A DNA stretch of 64,000 bases from Bacteroidota bacterium (GTDB taxonomy: Bacteria > Bacteroidota > Bacteroidia > UKL13-3): positions 58,415 to 122,414 of the forward strand of contig CANJUD010000010.1 in NCBI GenBank assembly GCA_947477885.1, written 5' to 3'. Positions 26,974 to 36,928 of this stretch are shown piece after piece (the first letter of the stretch is position 1; each line of letters opens with the position of its first letter). The notes below the pieces were generated by a model. It was given only the letters and a program-made list of their open reading frames with translations, searched no databases and was not told the DNA's origin. A program made the translations under genes and the position numbers.

Positions 26974-28527
26974 CTAGCTCACCACAATCTCATCACCTAA
27001 CTTATTGGTGAAACTATATTGCCCGAAATGTAAATTCTTATCGGGATTTATGTTTACCCAGGTTTTGTATTTGCGGTACCATTGCCAACGAAGAGAGAAT
27101 AAACCTTGTTTGATAAACGATGCTAAAAATGGATGTACATTTAGTGTCAGATTTTTCAAGTTCATCTCTTTCACAAAATGCGAGAGGTTACCTTCTATTT
27201 GATCTAATATCAACATCGAAGGTCTTACCTCGCCTGTGCCTTCACACATGGGGCAAATTTCGGCAGTTGATATATTAATTTCAGGACGTACTCTTTGGCG
27301 GGTAATCTCCATTAAGCCAAATCTGCTAATTGGAAGTATTGTATGTTTGGCCCTGTCATTGGTCATCTCATTTTTAAGATGTTCATATACTTTCCGTTTG
27401 AAAGCAGGGTTACGCATATCAATAAAATCTACTACAATCTGTCCGCCCATATCTCGCAAGCGTAACTGGCGGGCTATTTCAGTAGCTGATATGATATTGA
27501 CATTTAAAGCATTTGCCTCTTGGTTAATATCTATATCACTATTGCTTCCGCTATTTACATCTATTACATGCAATGCTTCTGTGTGGTCAATTACCAAATA
27601 TCCCCCATCAGCACATTGTACTTTGCGGCCAAATGCATTCTTAATTTTTTTATCAATTTCATAAGCATCGAATATAGTATTTTTACCTTGATGCAGTTTT
27701 ACAATTTTTTCTTTGCCCGGACTTAAACGTTTCAGATATTCTTTTATCTCTTCACCCAATGCACTATTGTTTACTACAATCTGAGTGAAATCGCTACTTA
27801 ATAAATCTCTTACTAAAGTTAATGAACGGTCTTGTTCGCCCAAAATTTTACGTGGAGCTGTAGCTCCTTTTAATGAAGAAAACAATTTTTTCCAATTGCT
27901 CTCCAGTTCACCCATGTCCTTATGAAGTTCCGCAACGGTCTTACCTTCAGCCACAGTTCTTATAATAACTCCAAAGTTTTTCGGACGTATACTTTCAGCT
28001 AATTTTTTTAATCGGGTACGCTCCTCTAATGTCTTAATTTTTTTCGACACTGATACCATATTGGTAAACGGAACAAGCACCATATAAGTGCCAGGTAATG
28101 ATATATCACAAGTAAGTCGAGGGCCTTTTGTGGATATAGGTTCTTTGGTAACTTGTGCTAATATTTGTTTGCCTTTGGTAAATACTTGGGTAACTTTCCC
28201 CGTCTTCTCTATTAAAGGCTCAATCTTAAAATTATCTAATGGGGCATCTGGATAAGCACCAGTAATTGCCTGGTCCGTAAATTTCATAACAGAACGCAGT
28301 TGTGGACCTAAATCGAGGTAATGCAGAAATGCATCTTTCTCGTATCCTACTTCTATAAATGCGGCATTATTTCCGGGCATTAGTTTTTTTACCCTGCCCA
28401 AATAGATATCACCAACAGAATGTTCGGAATCTAATTTTTCAACATGGTACTCCACCAGTTGCTTGTCTTTAAGCAATGCAATGCAGGTTTCCCTGCTTCC
28501 GGTATCTACAAATAGTTCGTAACCCAA
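26974..28527 (-). CDS. rng: Ribonuclease E/G family endoribonuclease
   Basis: 517 residues. It has an S1-like domain at the N-terminus (VGDIYLGRVKKLMPGNNAAFIEVG), a large inserted segment, and the DNase I-like catalytic core with the metal-binding Asp residues of HVIDVNSG and VVDFIDMRN. The Zn-link CPMCEGTG tethers dimers in this family. No C-terminal scaffold follows, so it resembles RNase G more than RNase E. The start is TTG at 28527: the only upstream alternative in frame is another TTG and there is no ATG until residue 50. It is downstream of the 29-residue gene, the TPR gene and HU, a neighbourhood I remember as conserved in Bacteroidota. Confidence 0.95.
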   Translation of the reverse strand: MGYELFVDTGSRETCIALLKDKQLVEYHVEKLDSEHSVGDIYLGRVKKLMPGNNAAFIEVGYEKDAFLHYLDLGPQLRSVMKFTDQAITGAYPDAPLDNFKIEPLIEKTGKVTQVFTKGKQILAQVTKEPISTKGPRLTCDISLPGTYMVLVPFTNMVSVSKKIKTLEERTRLKKLAESIRPKNFGVIIRTVAEGKTVAELHKDMGELESNWKKLFSSLKGATAPRKILGEQDRSLTLVRDLLSSDFTQIVVNNSALGEEIKEYLKRLSPGKEKIVKLHQGKNTIFDAYEIDKKIKNAFGRKVQCADGGYLVIDHTEALHVIDVNSGSNSDIDINQEANALNVNIISATEIARQLRLRDMGGQIVVDFIDMRNPAFKRKVYEHLKNEMTNDRAKHTILPISRFGLMEITRQRVRPEINISTAEICPMCEGTGEVRPSMLILDQIEGNLSHFVKEMNLKNLTLNVHPFLASFIKQGLFSLRWQWYRKYKTWVNINPDKNLHFGQYSFTNKLGDEIVVS

Positions 28528-28609
28528 AATTTTAGTGAATTTTGTATACAGCCAAAAAGACGCCCCTTGCGGAGTATCTTTGGCATACCTACAATTAAGC
28601 TATTACAGC

Positions 28610-28699
28610 TTATTTCTTCTTATGACGATTCTTACGAAGCCTTTTTTTGCGTTTGTGGGTAGCAATCTTATGACGTTTTCTTTTTTTACCGCTTGGCAT
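28610..28699 (-). CDS. 29-residue very basic protein, candidate small ribosomal protein (COX24/mS38-like motif)
   Basis: A complete small frame: ATG at 28699 and TAA at 28610-28612. The product is 29 residues and almost entirely Lys, Arg and His (starts MPSGKKRKRHK, ends RLRKNRHKKK). The spacing KRKR-x-K...HK-xx-KRLRKxR resembles the AURKAIP1/COX24 domain found in mitochondrial mS38 and actinobacterial bS22, which bind 16S rRNA near the decoding site. I recall near-identical short proteins in many Bacteroidota between the TPR gene and the RNase G gene. Assignment to the ribosome is inference. It lies 15 bases downstream of the TPR gene on the same strand. Confidence 0.8.
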   Translation of the reverse strand: MPSGKKRKRHKIATHKRKKRLRKNRHKKK

Positions 28700-28714
28700 A
28701 ATATTATAATGTTT

Positions 28715-29569
28715 TTAATGTTTAATTTCTTTTATTTTATTCTTTATTTCTTGCGCCCTGATGGGGTCTTTGATCAAACTAAGGCATTTTTCATAAGTTG
28801 CCAATGCTTCATTTGCATTTCCCATACGGGTATATATTTCGGCAAGTTCACCATAGTAGCCAGCTACTTTGGGTTCTAATGCGGTCAGCTTTTCAAATCT
28901 GGCTTTGGCTTTATCTAACTGTCCTGATTTGATGGCTTGCATTCCTAGGTTATATATTGCTTCCACATTATTTGAGTCTTTTTGCAATACCTGTAATAAT
29001 AAAGGTATATACTCAGGCATGCCTTCACTTTTCTTGTCTTGGGCTATCAGCAGTTCGGCTAATAATACTTTAGCTTCATTACTTTTTATATCCAAAGCCA
29101 TGGCTTGCCTCGCTGCTTTCTCACCTTTCATGGCATACAGCAGAACTTCTTCTCGTGTATTAGCCAATTGTGTTCCGGCATAAAAACTTTGAGCAGTGAA
29201 AATCCAATTCTTATAACTTGGATCCATTTCAGAATACATAAAGAAATATTTTCCTGACAATCCATATTGTTTAATTGTATTCCAAAGCAAATTCAGGGTA
29301 TAATAACACTTTAGTTTCTCAGAATCTTGCTTAGCTTCAAGCAACTGTTTATATAAATCTTTCCATTCCTTTTTAAGTTCAGGCGATAAAGCAGCAGCAG
29401 CTTTTATTTCTAAAGTATCAAAGTTTGCCAATGTAGGGGCATCAGAATTTAAAGAACTCTTTTCAGGTAATTTTTTATCGGAGGTTTTGATTCCCGGAAT
29501 AAACAAAACCACAATTATCAGCACACACAAACTGATGACGATAAGAGGAGTTCCTATTTTTTTCATCAA
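28715..29569 (-). CDS. Membrane-anchored TPR protein
   Basis: 284 residues. A single N-terminal transmembrane segment (LIVISLCVLIIVVLFIPGI, about residues 9-27) is followed by a linker and at least three tetratricopeptide repeats in the C-terminal half (VEAIYNLGMQAIKSGQLDKAKARFEKL and AGYYGELAEIYTRMGNANEALATYEKCL segments, split here by repeat). The TPR region should face the periplasm and act as a protein-binding scaffold. It lies 17 bases after the HU gene. Confidence 0.9.
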   Translation of the reverse strand: MMKKIGTPLIVISLCVLIIVVLFIPGIKTSDKKLPEKSSLNSDAPTLANFDTLEIKAAAALSPELKKEWKDLYKQLLEAKQDSEKLKCYYTLNLLWNTIKQYGLSGKYFFMYSEMDPSYKNWIFTAQSFYAGTQLANTREEVLLYAMKGEKAARQAMALDIKSNEAKVLLAELLIAQDKKSEGMPEYIPLLLQVLQKDSNNVEAIYNLGMQAIKSGQLDKAKARFEKLTALEPKVAGYYGELAEIYTRMGNANEALATYEKCLSLIKDPIRAQEIKNKIKEIKH

Positions 29570-29586
29570 TTGAGCGGGCTATATAA

Positions 29587-29901
29587 TTATTTTTTCTTGC
29601 GGCTAGGTTTAGCTACAGGATTTGCATTTTTCTTAACTTTTTCAAGGAAAGTTTTAGCTGGTTTGAACGAAGGTATAAAGTGTTCAGGAATTATAATGGC
29701 TGTATTTTTTGAAATATTACGAGCAATTTTCTTAGCACGTTTCTTAACGATGAACGAACCAAACCCACGGAAATAGAGGTTTTTTCCGTCTACCATTGAG
29801 GTGCGTATTACTTTGAAAAATTGTTCGATTGACTCTGATACCTGAGTTTTGTCGTAACCCGTCTTGTTTACGATTTCTGCAATTACTTCTGCTTTAGTCA
29901 T
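29587..29901 (-). CDS. HU/IHF-family DNA-binding protein
   Basis: 104 residues. It has the HU fold: an N-terminal helical dimerisation part (MTKAEVIAEIVNKTGYDKTQVSESIEQF), the RGFGSFIVKKR beta turn, and the IPSFKPAKTFLEKV C-terminus with the conserved Pro-containing arm region. The tail (VAKPSRKKK) is lysine-rich. It acts as a nucleoid protein that bends DNA. A TATTTTTG promoter element lies about 35 bases upstream, and the gene heads the leftward HU, TPR, 29-residue protein, rng cluster. Confidence 0.95.
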   Translation of the reverse strand: MTKAEVIAEIVNKTGYDKTQVSESIEQFFKVIRTSMVDGKNLYFRGFGSFIVKKRAKKIARNISKNTAIIIPEHFIPSFKPAKTFLEKVKKNANPVAKPSRKKK

Positions 29902-29935
29902 TTTATTAATGTTTTTGTTTAGAATTTGAGGGGTG

Positions 29936-29943
29936 CAAAAATA
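29936..29943 (-). promoter_or_regulatory. -7 promoter element for the HU cluster
   Basis: Reads TATTTTTG on the minus strand, 34 bases before the HU start codon. Confidence 0.45.
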
Positions 29944-30025
29944 TGCAAACTTTCACATAGTCAAGCATTTTTATTAAAAAAAAATCTGTGGGCAAAAAAA
30001 GCAAGGGTTTGGTTGGCTTAAAACT

Positions 30026-30033
30026 TATTTTTG
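30026..30033 (+). promoter_or_regulatory. -7 promoter element for the eno operon
   Basis: TATTTTTG, 30 bases before the eno ATG. A TTTG at 30008-30011 could be the -33 box, but the 14-base spacing is short. Confidence 0.45.
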
Positions 30034-30042
30034 CAACATTAA

Positions 30043-31380
<1,338 letters not shown>

Positions 31381-31443
31381 TCATATGTTGTTGAATTAAA
31401 TATTTCGATTCATTATAATATATAATAAAACAATAAATAGGAA

Positions 31444-31746
31444 ATGAAACTCATCAGGTTTATCAAAAACAAATACTTTTGGGTAACACTATTTTTTGTT
31501 GCGTGGTTATTTTTCTTCGATAAAAATAATTTCTTCGACCAATGGAAACAGCGGCAAACGCTTAATAAATTGGAGCAAGAAGCAGATTATTACAAAAAGG
31601 GAATAGAAAAAAACAAGAAAGAAAAAGAGGAACTTTTTTCGAGTGAAAAGAACCTAGAAAAATTTGCCCGTGAGAAATATATGATGAAAAAATCGGATGA
31701 GGATTTGATTATTATCATAGATACTACTAAGAAAGAAGTGAAATAG
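31444..31746 (+). CDS. FtsB/DivIC-type septum formation initiator protein
   Basis: 100 residues. A short cytoplasmic lead, one transmembrane helix (residues 11-24, YFWVTLFFVAWLFF), then a coiled coil (about 32-70, KLEQEADYYKKGIEKNKKEKEE with Leu/Ile heptads, split here) and the FAREKYMMKKSDEDL motif typical of the family. It is a divisome component that pairs with FtsL/FtsQ-type proteins. It follows eno by 63 bases. Confidence 0.93.
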   Translation: MKLIRFIKNKYFWVTLFFVAWLFFFDKNNFFDQWKQRQTLNKLEQEADYYKKGIEKNKKEKEELFSSEKNLEKFAREKYMMKKSDEDLIIIIDTTKKEVK

Positions 31747-31776
31747 TATTTTTATTATTCATAATATTAGTTCATC

Positions 31777-32946
31777 TTGTTATATAAAATTACTTCTGCG
31801 TTTCGCAGCTTCATCAGGGGGCAACAGTTTGCAGGATTGCTGCTGATTGCATGTACTGTGTTTTCACTTGTTTTAGCGAATCAATCAGGAAGCTATATAC
31901 ATTTTTGGGATTCTCATATTGCCAATTTCGATGGGCATGATATTAATATACATTGGCTGGTAAACGAACTCTTAATGACTTTCTTTTTCCTATTAGTTGG
32001 GATAGAAATTAAAAGAGAATTTACCAATGGCGAACTCAATACCAAAAAGAAAGCAGCATTGCCTATAGCCGGAGCAATAGGAGGGATGCTGGTTCCGGCA
32101 ATGATATATTATATATTTACAAAAGGCACAAACTATACAAAAGGCTGGGCAATTCCTACTGCAACAGATATTGCTTTTGCATTAACAGCATTAAAATTAG
32201 CGGGCAATAAAATACCGTTTTATATAAAGATAATTTTAACTTCTTTGGCCGTGGCTGATGATTTGGGAGCCATATTGTTGATTTCAGTTTTCTATTCATC
32301 GCAGTTAGATTTTATATATTTGGGGGCATTGGCTTTGTATTTATTTTTCGTTCATTACAAATTAAAGAACCTGAAAATTCCTACTTATATATTTTCAGTT
32401 TCCTTGTTTATGATTTGGTTACTACTATTCAAATCAGGAATTCATCCAAGTATTGCGGGAGTGTTATTGGCTTTTGCATTGCCATCCAACAAATCTGCAT
32501 TTGCTGCTAGGGTAGAACACCTCTTAAACAAACCCGTTAATTATTTTATTATGCCCTTGTTTGCCTTCGCAAATACTGCTATTTTAATTAGTCCCGAATC
32601 TTATTCGGGAGGATTTACGGAGATTATTTCTTCACCATTATCAATGGGAATTATTGTTGGATTGTTACTAGGCAAACCTTTAGGTATTATATCTTTTATT
32701 TTCATCAGCGAAAAACTTAAATTGATCGAGATGCCCGATAAGTCAACATTCGCAGGCATTGCGACAGTCGGAATTTTTGCGGGAATTGGATTTACGATGT
32801 CTATATTTGTATCGGTAATTGCATTTGAAAATGATGGGATCACAAAGAATTTAGCTATTTTTTCAGTGGTGATTGCATCCGTAATTTGTGGAATGCTAGG
32901 TGTATTATTTGTAAAAATTACCCCTGCCCGAAAACTAAGCAAGTGA
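31777..32946 (+). CDS. nhaA: NhaA-type Na+/H+ antiporter
   Basis: 389 residues with about 12 transmembrane helices. Family motifs are SFIRGQQFAGLLLIACTVFSLVLAN, FFLLVGIEIKREF, GWAIPTATDIAFAL and LAVADDLGAI, whose paired Asp residues form the ion-binding site. The start is TTG at 31777, because a TAG lies three codons upstream and no ATG is available. Base run 32592-32610 (TCCCGAATCTTATTCGGGA) inside the gene is identical to an intergenic hairpin at 54505. It encodes part of PESYSG in a loop between helices, suggesting that a repeat was accommodated in frame. Confidence 0.95.
   Translation: MLYKITSAFRSFIRGQQFAGLLLIACTVFSLVLANQSGSYIHFWDSHIANFDGHDINIHWLVNELLMTFFFLLVGIEIKREFTNGELNTKKKAALPIAGAIGGMLVPAMIYYIFTKGTNYTKGWAIPTATDIAFALTALKLAGNKIPFYIKIILTSLAVADDLGAILLISVFYSSQLDFIYLGALALYLFFVHYKLKNLKIPTYIFSVSLFMIWLLLFKSGIHPSIAGVLLAFALPSNKSAFAARVEHLLNKPVNYFIMPLFAFANTAILISPESYSGGFTEIISSPLSMGIIVGLLLGKPLGIISFIFISEKLKLIEMPDKSTFAGIATVGIFAGIGFTMSIFVSVIAFENDGITKNLAIFSVVIASVICGMLGVLFVKITPARKLSK
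32592..32610. repeat. TCCCGA...TCGGGA hairpin inside nhaA
   Basis: TCCCGAATCTTATTCGGGA, identical over 19 bases to 54505-54523. Close relatives lie at 37986-38005, 18262-18280 and 60565-60582. This copy is in the coding frame of nhaA. Confidence 0.8.
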
Positions 32947-32980
32947 TTTTTTCGTTAGTTGTATTAAATATAAATCGACC

Positions 32981-33640
32981 ATGAAATACCTCGGCATTTT
33001 ATCCATCACTATTTTTGCAACACTATTAAGTTGTGCCAATCAAAACAAAAAAGAAACTTTAACTCATAATAATATGCAAACAAATGATACAACTAAGCTT
33101 GATACCGCTTTGTTCGGTGCCGGCTGTTTCTGGTGCGTAGAAACCATTTTCCAAAGATTAGAAGGTTTACACAAGGTAACTTCGGGCTATTCTGGAGGTA
33201 CAGTTCAAAATCCTACTTATGAGGAAGTATGCAACGGAACCACAGGGCATGCTGAAGTAACCCAAGTGTTATATAACCGCGATAAGATTTCATTTGAAGA
33301 ACTATGTCATGTATTCTTCTCTATCCATAATCCAACCACACTCAATAGGCAAGGGGGTGACATGGGTACACAATATCGTTCAGCCATATTTTATATGAAT
33401 GATGATCAAAAGAAAGTTGCAGAAAGTGTAAAAAACGAGCTAGATACTTCAAAAATATTCAATGTGCCAATTGTTACTGAAATCACGCATTTCCAATCAT
33501 TTTATCCCGCAGAAGATTATCACCAAAACTATTTCAACCTCAATAAAAATCGCAATCCCTATTGCCAAGCTGTTATAATACCTAAGCTGGAAAAATTTAT
33601 GAAAACATATAAAGGGAAGATGAAAACGGAAGGGGAGTAG
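32981..33640 (+). CDS. msrA: Peptide methionine-S-sulfoxide reductase, lipoprotein form
   Basis: 219 residues. The N-terminus has a lipobox (ATLLSC18), so the enzyme is probably lipid-anchored in the envelope. The MsrA domain follows with GAGCFWCVE (catalytic C49, plus C52), YSGGTVQNPTYEEVC, GHAEV, and MGTQYRSAIFY. No MsrB domain is fused. It repairs oxidised methionine in exported proteins. The stop TAG lies within the left arm of the heptad-periodic inverted repeat that separates it from the convergent T9SS gene. Confidence 0.96.
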   Translation: MKYLGILSITIFATLLSCANQNKKETLTHNNMQTNDTTKLDTALFGAGCFWCVETIFQRLEGLHKVTSGYSGGTVQNPTYEEVCNGTTGHAEVTQVLYNRDKISFEELCHVFFSIHNPTTLNRQGGDMGTQYRSAIFYMNDDQKKVAESVKNELDTSKIFNVPIVTEITHFQSFYPAEDYHQNYFNLNKNRNPYCQAVIIPKLEKFMKTYKGKMKTEGE

Positions 33641-33727
33641 TCAGTGGTCAGTAATCAGTATAATCCAGTTTGCTTTGCAAACTGATTAGCTGTCGCCGTA
33701 TGGGACTGATTACTGACCACTGGCTAC
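33637..33727. repeat. Heptad-periodic inverted repeat spanning two convergent stop codons
   Basis: The left arm is TAGTCAG, TGGTCAG, TAATCAG (33638-33658). The right arm is GGACTGA, TTACTGA, CCACTGG, CTAC (33703-33727). The arms pair over 23 bases with one mismatch. Between them are an inner stem (CAGTTTG/CAAACTG) and a TGTCGCCG core, which read on the other strand is CGGCGACA. The stop codons of msrA (33638-33640) and of the convergent gene (33724-33726) are both inside the arms. Confidence 0.85.
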
Positions 33728-35547
33728 TTTTCTACAACAAACTTTTCTGTTCTTATCACCTCACCTGCAGAATTCACAATATTCATATAATAATTACCAG
33801 CAGCCAATGACGACGTATTAAAACTAAAACGATTCGCTCCTTTTGAAGCTTTATCTTTAAAAGGCATTAATATATTCTTACCAGTAATATCATAGATATA
33901 GAACGTGAGCATTTCACTTTTTGTCATGTCAAATTCCAATATATAATACTCGTTTGCCGGATTGGGATAGGCAAGGGTTTGCAGTGGTTTAGTAATTTGT
34001 GGAACTGCCAATTTGGGGTCATTGGTTCTGATAGCTGCAACCACAGTTTTAGGTGTAAAAGTTGCATCGCCAAATGAGCCACTCATCCAACATTCTCCGG
34101 GTTTATTATATCTTCTTTGTACGCCTGTGTAATCTCCCCAACGCTCAGCAGTATCGGGTAATACATCTACATACTTGTCTCCAGTTTTGCATATTACTAA
34201 GGGAGAATATCCATCCAAATCTCGGTTCACATAAAATGCACAGGTGCCAGGAAAAGTATTTTTATTTACATACGAACAGGTAATCACTGCACCATGGTCA
34301 CCGGGGCCTGCACCACTATAACATATATTGGGATAGGCCAACTCAAATGAATCATGTGCAACCCAATTCCCTTTAATAGTTTGTGAATTTTTAGCATCAA
34401 AGTATCCATGATATATAGTCGACAAATAAGTGTTTGTATCATTATTGGTTTGCACATATTGTATATTTCCGTTTTCATAGATTGCACCAAGTACACGGCA
34501 ATCGTTTGTCTGCAACCATTGTCCACCGGGTTGTTTGGCAGTGGCCGGTATTCCATATATTTTATCGGTGGTCAATAATCTCGCACTCCATTTTGCAGTT
34601 CCCGATGAAACGGTATTATCAATCGTATGCAGAAAAACAGAGTCATTTCCTATATCTGCAGGTCTCACAGTGAGGAAGTGCATGTATGGATGCGTGGGCT
34701 GCATACCGCCTTGCACGGGGCAAATACTCCACAAAGGTTTACCTCCAAATATATTTTGATTATGATATATATAATTTAACGAATCGCCTGCATATCCTTT
34801 GCTTAATTGTACTTGCCATATAATAGATTTCACAAATCCATCTTTCCAGCCCATATTATCATGCAGCTTATTTACAGTAACAAATGCATCTTCTTCACTG
34901 ATGCCAAGTATTGGATAATCAGTCCATGTAGTGTCTTTCTCTTTATTGCCGGGTAGTTTGTAACAATTCCATTTTCCAGCAGGATCATTGGTTTGTGAAA
35001 AACATAATATAATCCAAGTATCACTGCTCGATGTTCCTTCCAAAAAAGTAACGATAAATTTATCATTATTTATATCATATATAGCTTTAGGGTCATAGTA
35101 ACGAACAAGTGTACCTACTGAGCTAGCAAAGGCTCCCACGGTTTTTGAATATAGAAATTTGCCGCCGGTATCATTATATATTCTGATGCTTGTATTACAT
35201 ACACTCACTACTTTTCCGCCATTCGAAATCGCCATACTATTATCAGCAGGCGTTCCATTGGTGCTATTGGCAGCCCAACTATTTAATAGGGTAGGAGCAG
35301 GACCACTAATTTCAGTTTTATAAGAGTTTATATTAGTTTTGTGAGTAGCCTTTTTACTATCGACCACTTTCTTGTTTTGTATATAATTTCCCCCAGTTGT
35401 AGCGGTTGGGTATAAAGCCATTAAAGTCGGTTCAAAATCATCAGGTGTCTCGCTTAACGTAACAGTTTTGTACAAAGGAATTGCTTGCTGCTGTGCTTGT
35501 GCATTGGCAAAGCAGATGGTAAAAAGTAGGAGAAAATATTTGTGCAT
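33724..35547 (-). CDS. T9SS-sorted secreted protein, probable beta-propeller-like
   Basis: 607 residues. The signal peptide is MHKYFLLLFTICFANAQAQ. The central part (about 90-500) has blade-like repeats with Trp/Tyr-rich strands and Asp/Asn turns, for example NDKFIVTFLEG, WIILCFSQTNDPAGKW and WTDYPILGISEEDAFVTVN. I infer an exo-alpha-sialidase-like or generic propeller fold but see no catalytic motif. The C-terminal 80 residues are a type A sorting domain (AYPNPANEYYILEF ... GNYYMNIVNSAGEVIRTEKFVV). It is monocistronic and ends inside the fold-back array. Confidence 0.88.
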   Translation of the reverse strand: MHKYFLLLFTICFANAQAQQQAIPLYKTVTLSETPDDFEPTLMALYPTATTGGNYIQNKKVVDSKKATHKTNINSYKTEISGPAPTLLNSWAANSTNGTPADNSMAISNGGKVVSVCNTSIRIYNDTGGKFLYSKTVGAFASSVGTLVRYYDPKAIYDINNDKFIVTFLEGTSSSDTWIILCFSQTNDPAGKWNCYKLPGNKEKDTTWTDYPILGISEEDAFVTVNKLHDNMGWKDGFVKSIIWQVQLSKGYAGDSLNYIYHNQNIFGGKPLWSICPVQGGMQPTHPYMHFLTVRPADIGNDSVFLHTIDNTVSSGTAKWSARLLTTDKIYGIPATAKQPGGQWLQTNDCRVLGAIYENGNIQYVQTNNDTNTYLSTIYHGYFDAKNSQTIKGNWVAHDSFELAYPNICYSGAGPGDHGAVITCSYVNKNTFPGTCAFYVNRDLDGYSPLVICKTGDKYVDVLPDTAERWGDYTGVQRRYNKPGECWMSGSFGDATFTPKTVVAAIRTNDPKLAVPQITKPLQTLAYPNPANEYYILEFDMTKSEMLTFYIYDITGKNILMPFKDKASKGANRFSFNTSSLAAGNYYMNIVNSAGEVIRTEKFVVEK

Positions 35548-35619
35548 GGTGAGGCAAATTTAGGAAACACCAAGCATATATTTTCATATATCAAATGATA
35601 TATAAAACCTATTTCGTGG

Positions 35620-35671
35620 TTCGACTCCGCTCGCCACTTCACGGCGCAATGCCTTCCTGAGCGGAGTCGAA
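35620..35671. repeat. TCGACTCCGCTC inverted repeat
   Basis: TTCGACTCCGCTC (35620-35632) and GAGCGGAGTCGAA (35659-35671) are perfectly complementary over 13 bases. This is a member of the CTGAGCG-AGTCGAAG family, between the T9SS gene and dnaJ. Confidence 0.8.
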
Positions 35672-35779
35672 CGATGCATTACGAATACGATTGTAATTTT
35701 TAGTAATTACTTCAATAATATTCTTGTGTGAAGTTTCATTTCATATCACCCTTCTATTGCCATGCATTTCAAGGCGGGT

Positions 35780-36928
35780 CTAACTAAAAAATTCCCTAAT
35801 CTTATCCATAAAACCTTTATGCCCCGCAGGTTTCGGCTTAAAGTTTTCTGAGTGTGATAGTTTTTCTATCATAGCTTTTTCTTCGCTACTTAGTTTCTGC
35901 GGCGTCCATATATTTACGTATATCAATTGATCACCCTTGCCGTGCTGATTCACGGTGGGCAAGCCTTTGCCGCGGAGTCTCAAAATTTCTCCAGCTTGGA
36001 CGCCAGCTTTAATAGTTACTTTTACTTTGCCATCTACGGTGGGCACTTCTATCTGTTTCCCCACCACTGCATCGGGGAAACTCAAGTGCAAATCATATAA
36101 TATATTTTGCCCATCACGTTTCAATACAGGGTCTTCTATTTCTTCAAATTGTACAATCAAATCTCCAGGTCTTCCGCCACGTTCAGGAGCATTTCCTTTT
36201 CCATTTACACTCATTTGCATGCCCTCACTCACACCCGCAGGAATATTTACCGATATCACTTCTTCACCAAATACTCTTCCCGATCCATGACATGCAGCAC
36301 AATTAGCTGCTATAATAGTTCCATTGCCATGGCAAGTAGGGCAGGTAGTTTGCGTTTGTATCTGGCCCAAGAAAGAATTTTGAACACGCCTCACTTGGCC
36401 AGCACCACCACAGGTATTACAAGTTTTCACACTGCTCTTATCTTTCGCTCCGCTACCTCCACAATTATTACAACCCACCTGTTTATTTATTTTTAGTTTT
36501 TTCTCAGAACCGTTTGCAATTTCTTGCAAGGTAAGTTTTACTTTTATGCGGATATTACTTCCCACACGTTGGCGTTGTCCGCCGCCCCCACCACCTCCGC
36601 CGAAGAAACTTCCAAACGGACTGCTGTCACCAAATACATCACCGAACTGCGAAAATATATCATCCATGTTCATGTGTCCGCCCGGGCCGTGACCGCCTGA
36701 GCTACCTACACCATCGTGACCAAATCTATCATACTTTGCTTTTTTATTGGCGTTGCTCAGTATTTCATAAGCTTCCGCAGCTTCTTTAAATTTTTCTTCT
36801 GAGGCTTTATCACCAGGGTTTTTATCCGGATGATATTTAATCGCCATCTGCCGGTAAGCCTTTTTTATTTCAGCTTCTTCAGCATTTTTGCCTACACCTA
36901 ATATTTCGTAAAAATCTCTTTTTGCCAT
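35780..36928 (-). CDS. dnaJ: Chaperone protein DnaJ (type I)
   Basis: 382 residues. The J-domain (residues 1-70) has the HPD motif (YHPDKNPGD). A Gly/Phe-rich linker follows (GSFFGGGGGGGG). The zinc-finger region carries four CxxCxGxG repeats (CNNCGGSG, CNTCGGAG, CPTCHGNG, CAACHGSG), then the C-terminal substrate-binding domains. It co-chaperones DnaK with GrpE, whose gene lies upstream on the same strand across a 240-base repeat region; dnaK itself is not in the window. Confidence 0.98.
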   Translation of the reverse strand: MAKRDFYEILGVGKNAEEAEIKKAYRQMAIKYHPDKNPGDKASEEKFKEAAEAYEILSNANKKAKYDRFGHDGVGSSGGHGPGGHMNMDDIFSQFGDVFGDSSPFGSFFGGGGGGGGQRQRVGSNIRIKVKLTLQEIANGSEKKLKINKQVGCNNCGGSGAKDKSSVKTCNTCGGAGQVRRVQNSFLGQIQTQTTCPTCHGNGTIIAANCAACHGSGRVFGEEVISVNIPAGVSEGMQMSVNGKGNAPERGGRPGDLIVQFEEIEDPVLKRDGQNILYDLHLSFPDAVVGKQIEVPTVDGKVKVTIKAGVQAGEILRLRGKGLPTVNQHGKGDQLIYVNIWTPQKLSSEEKAMIEKLSHSENFKPKPAGHKGFMDKIREFFS

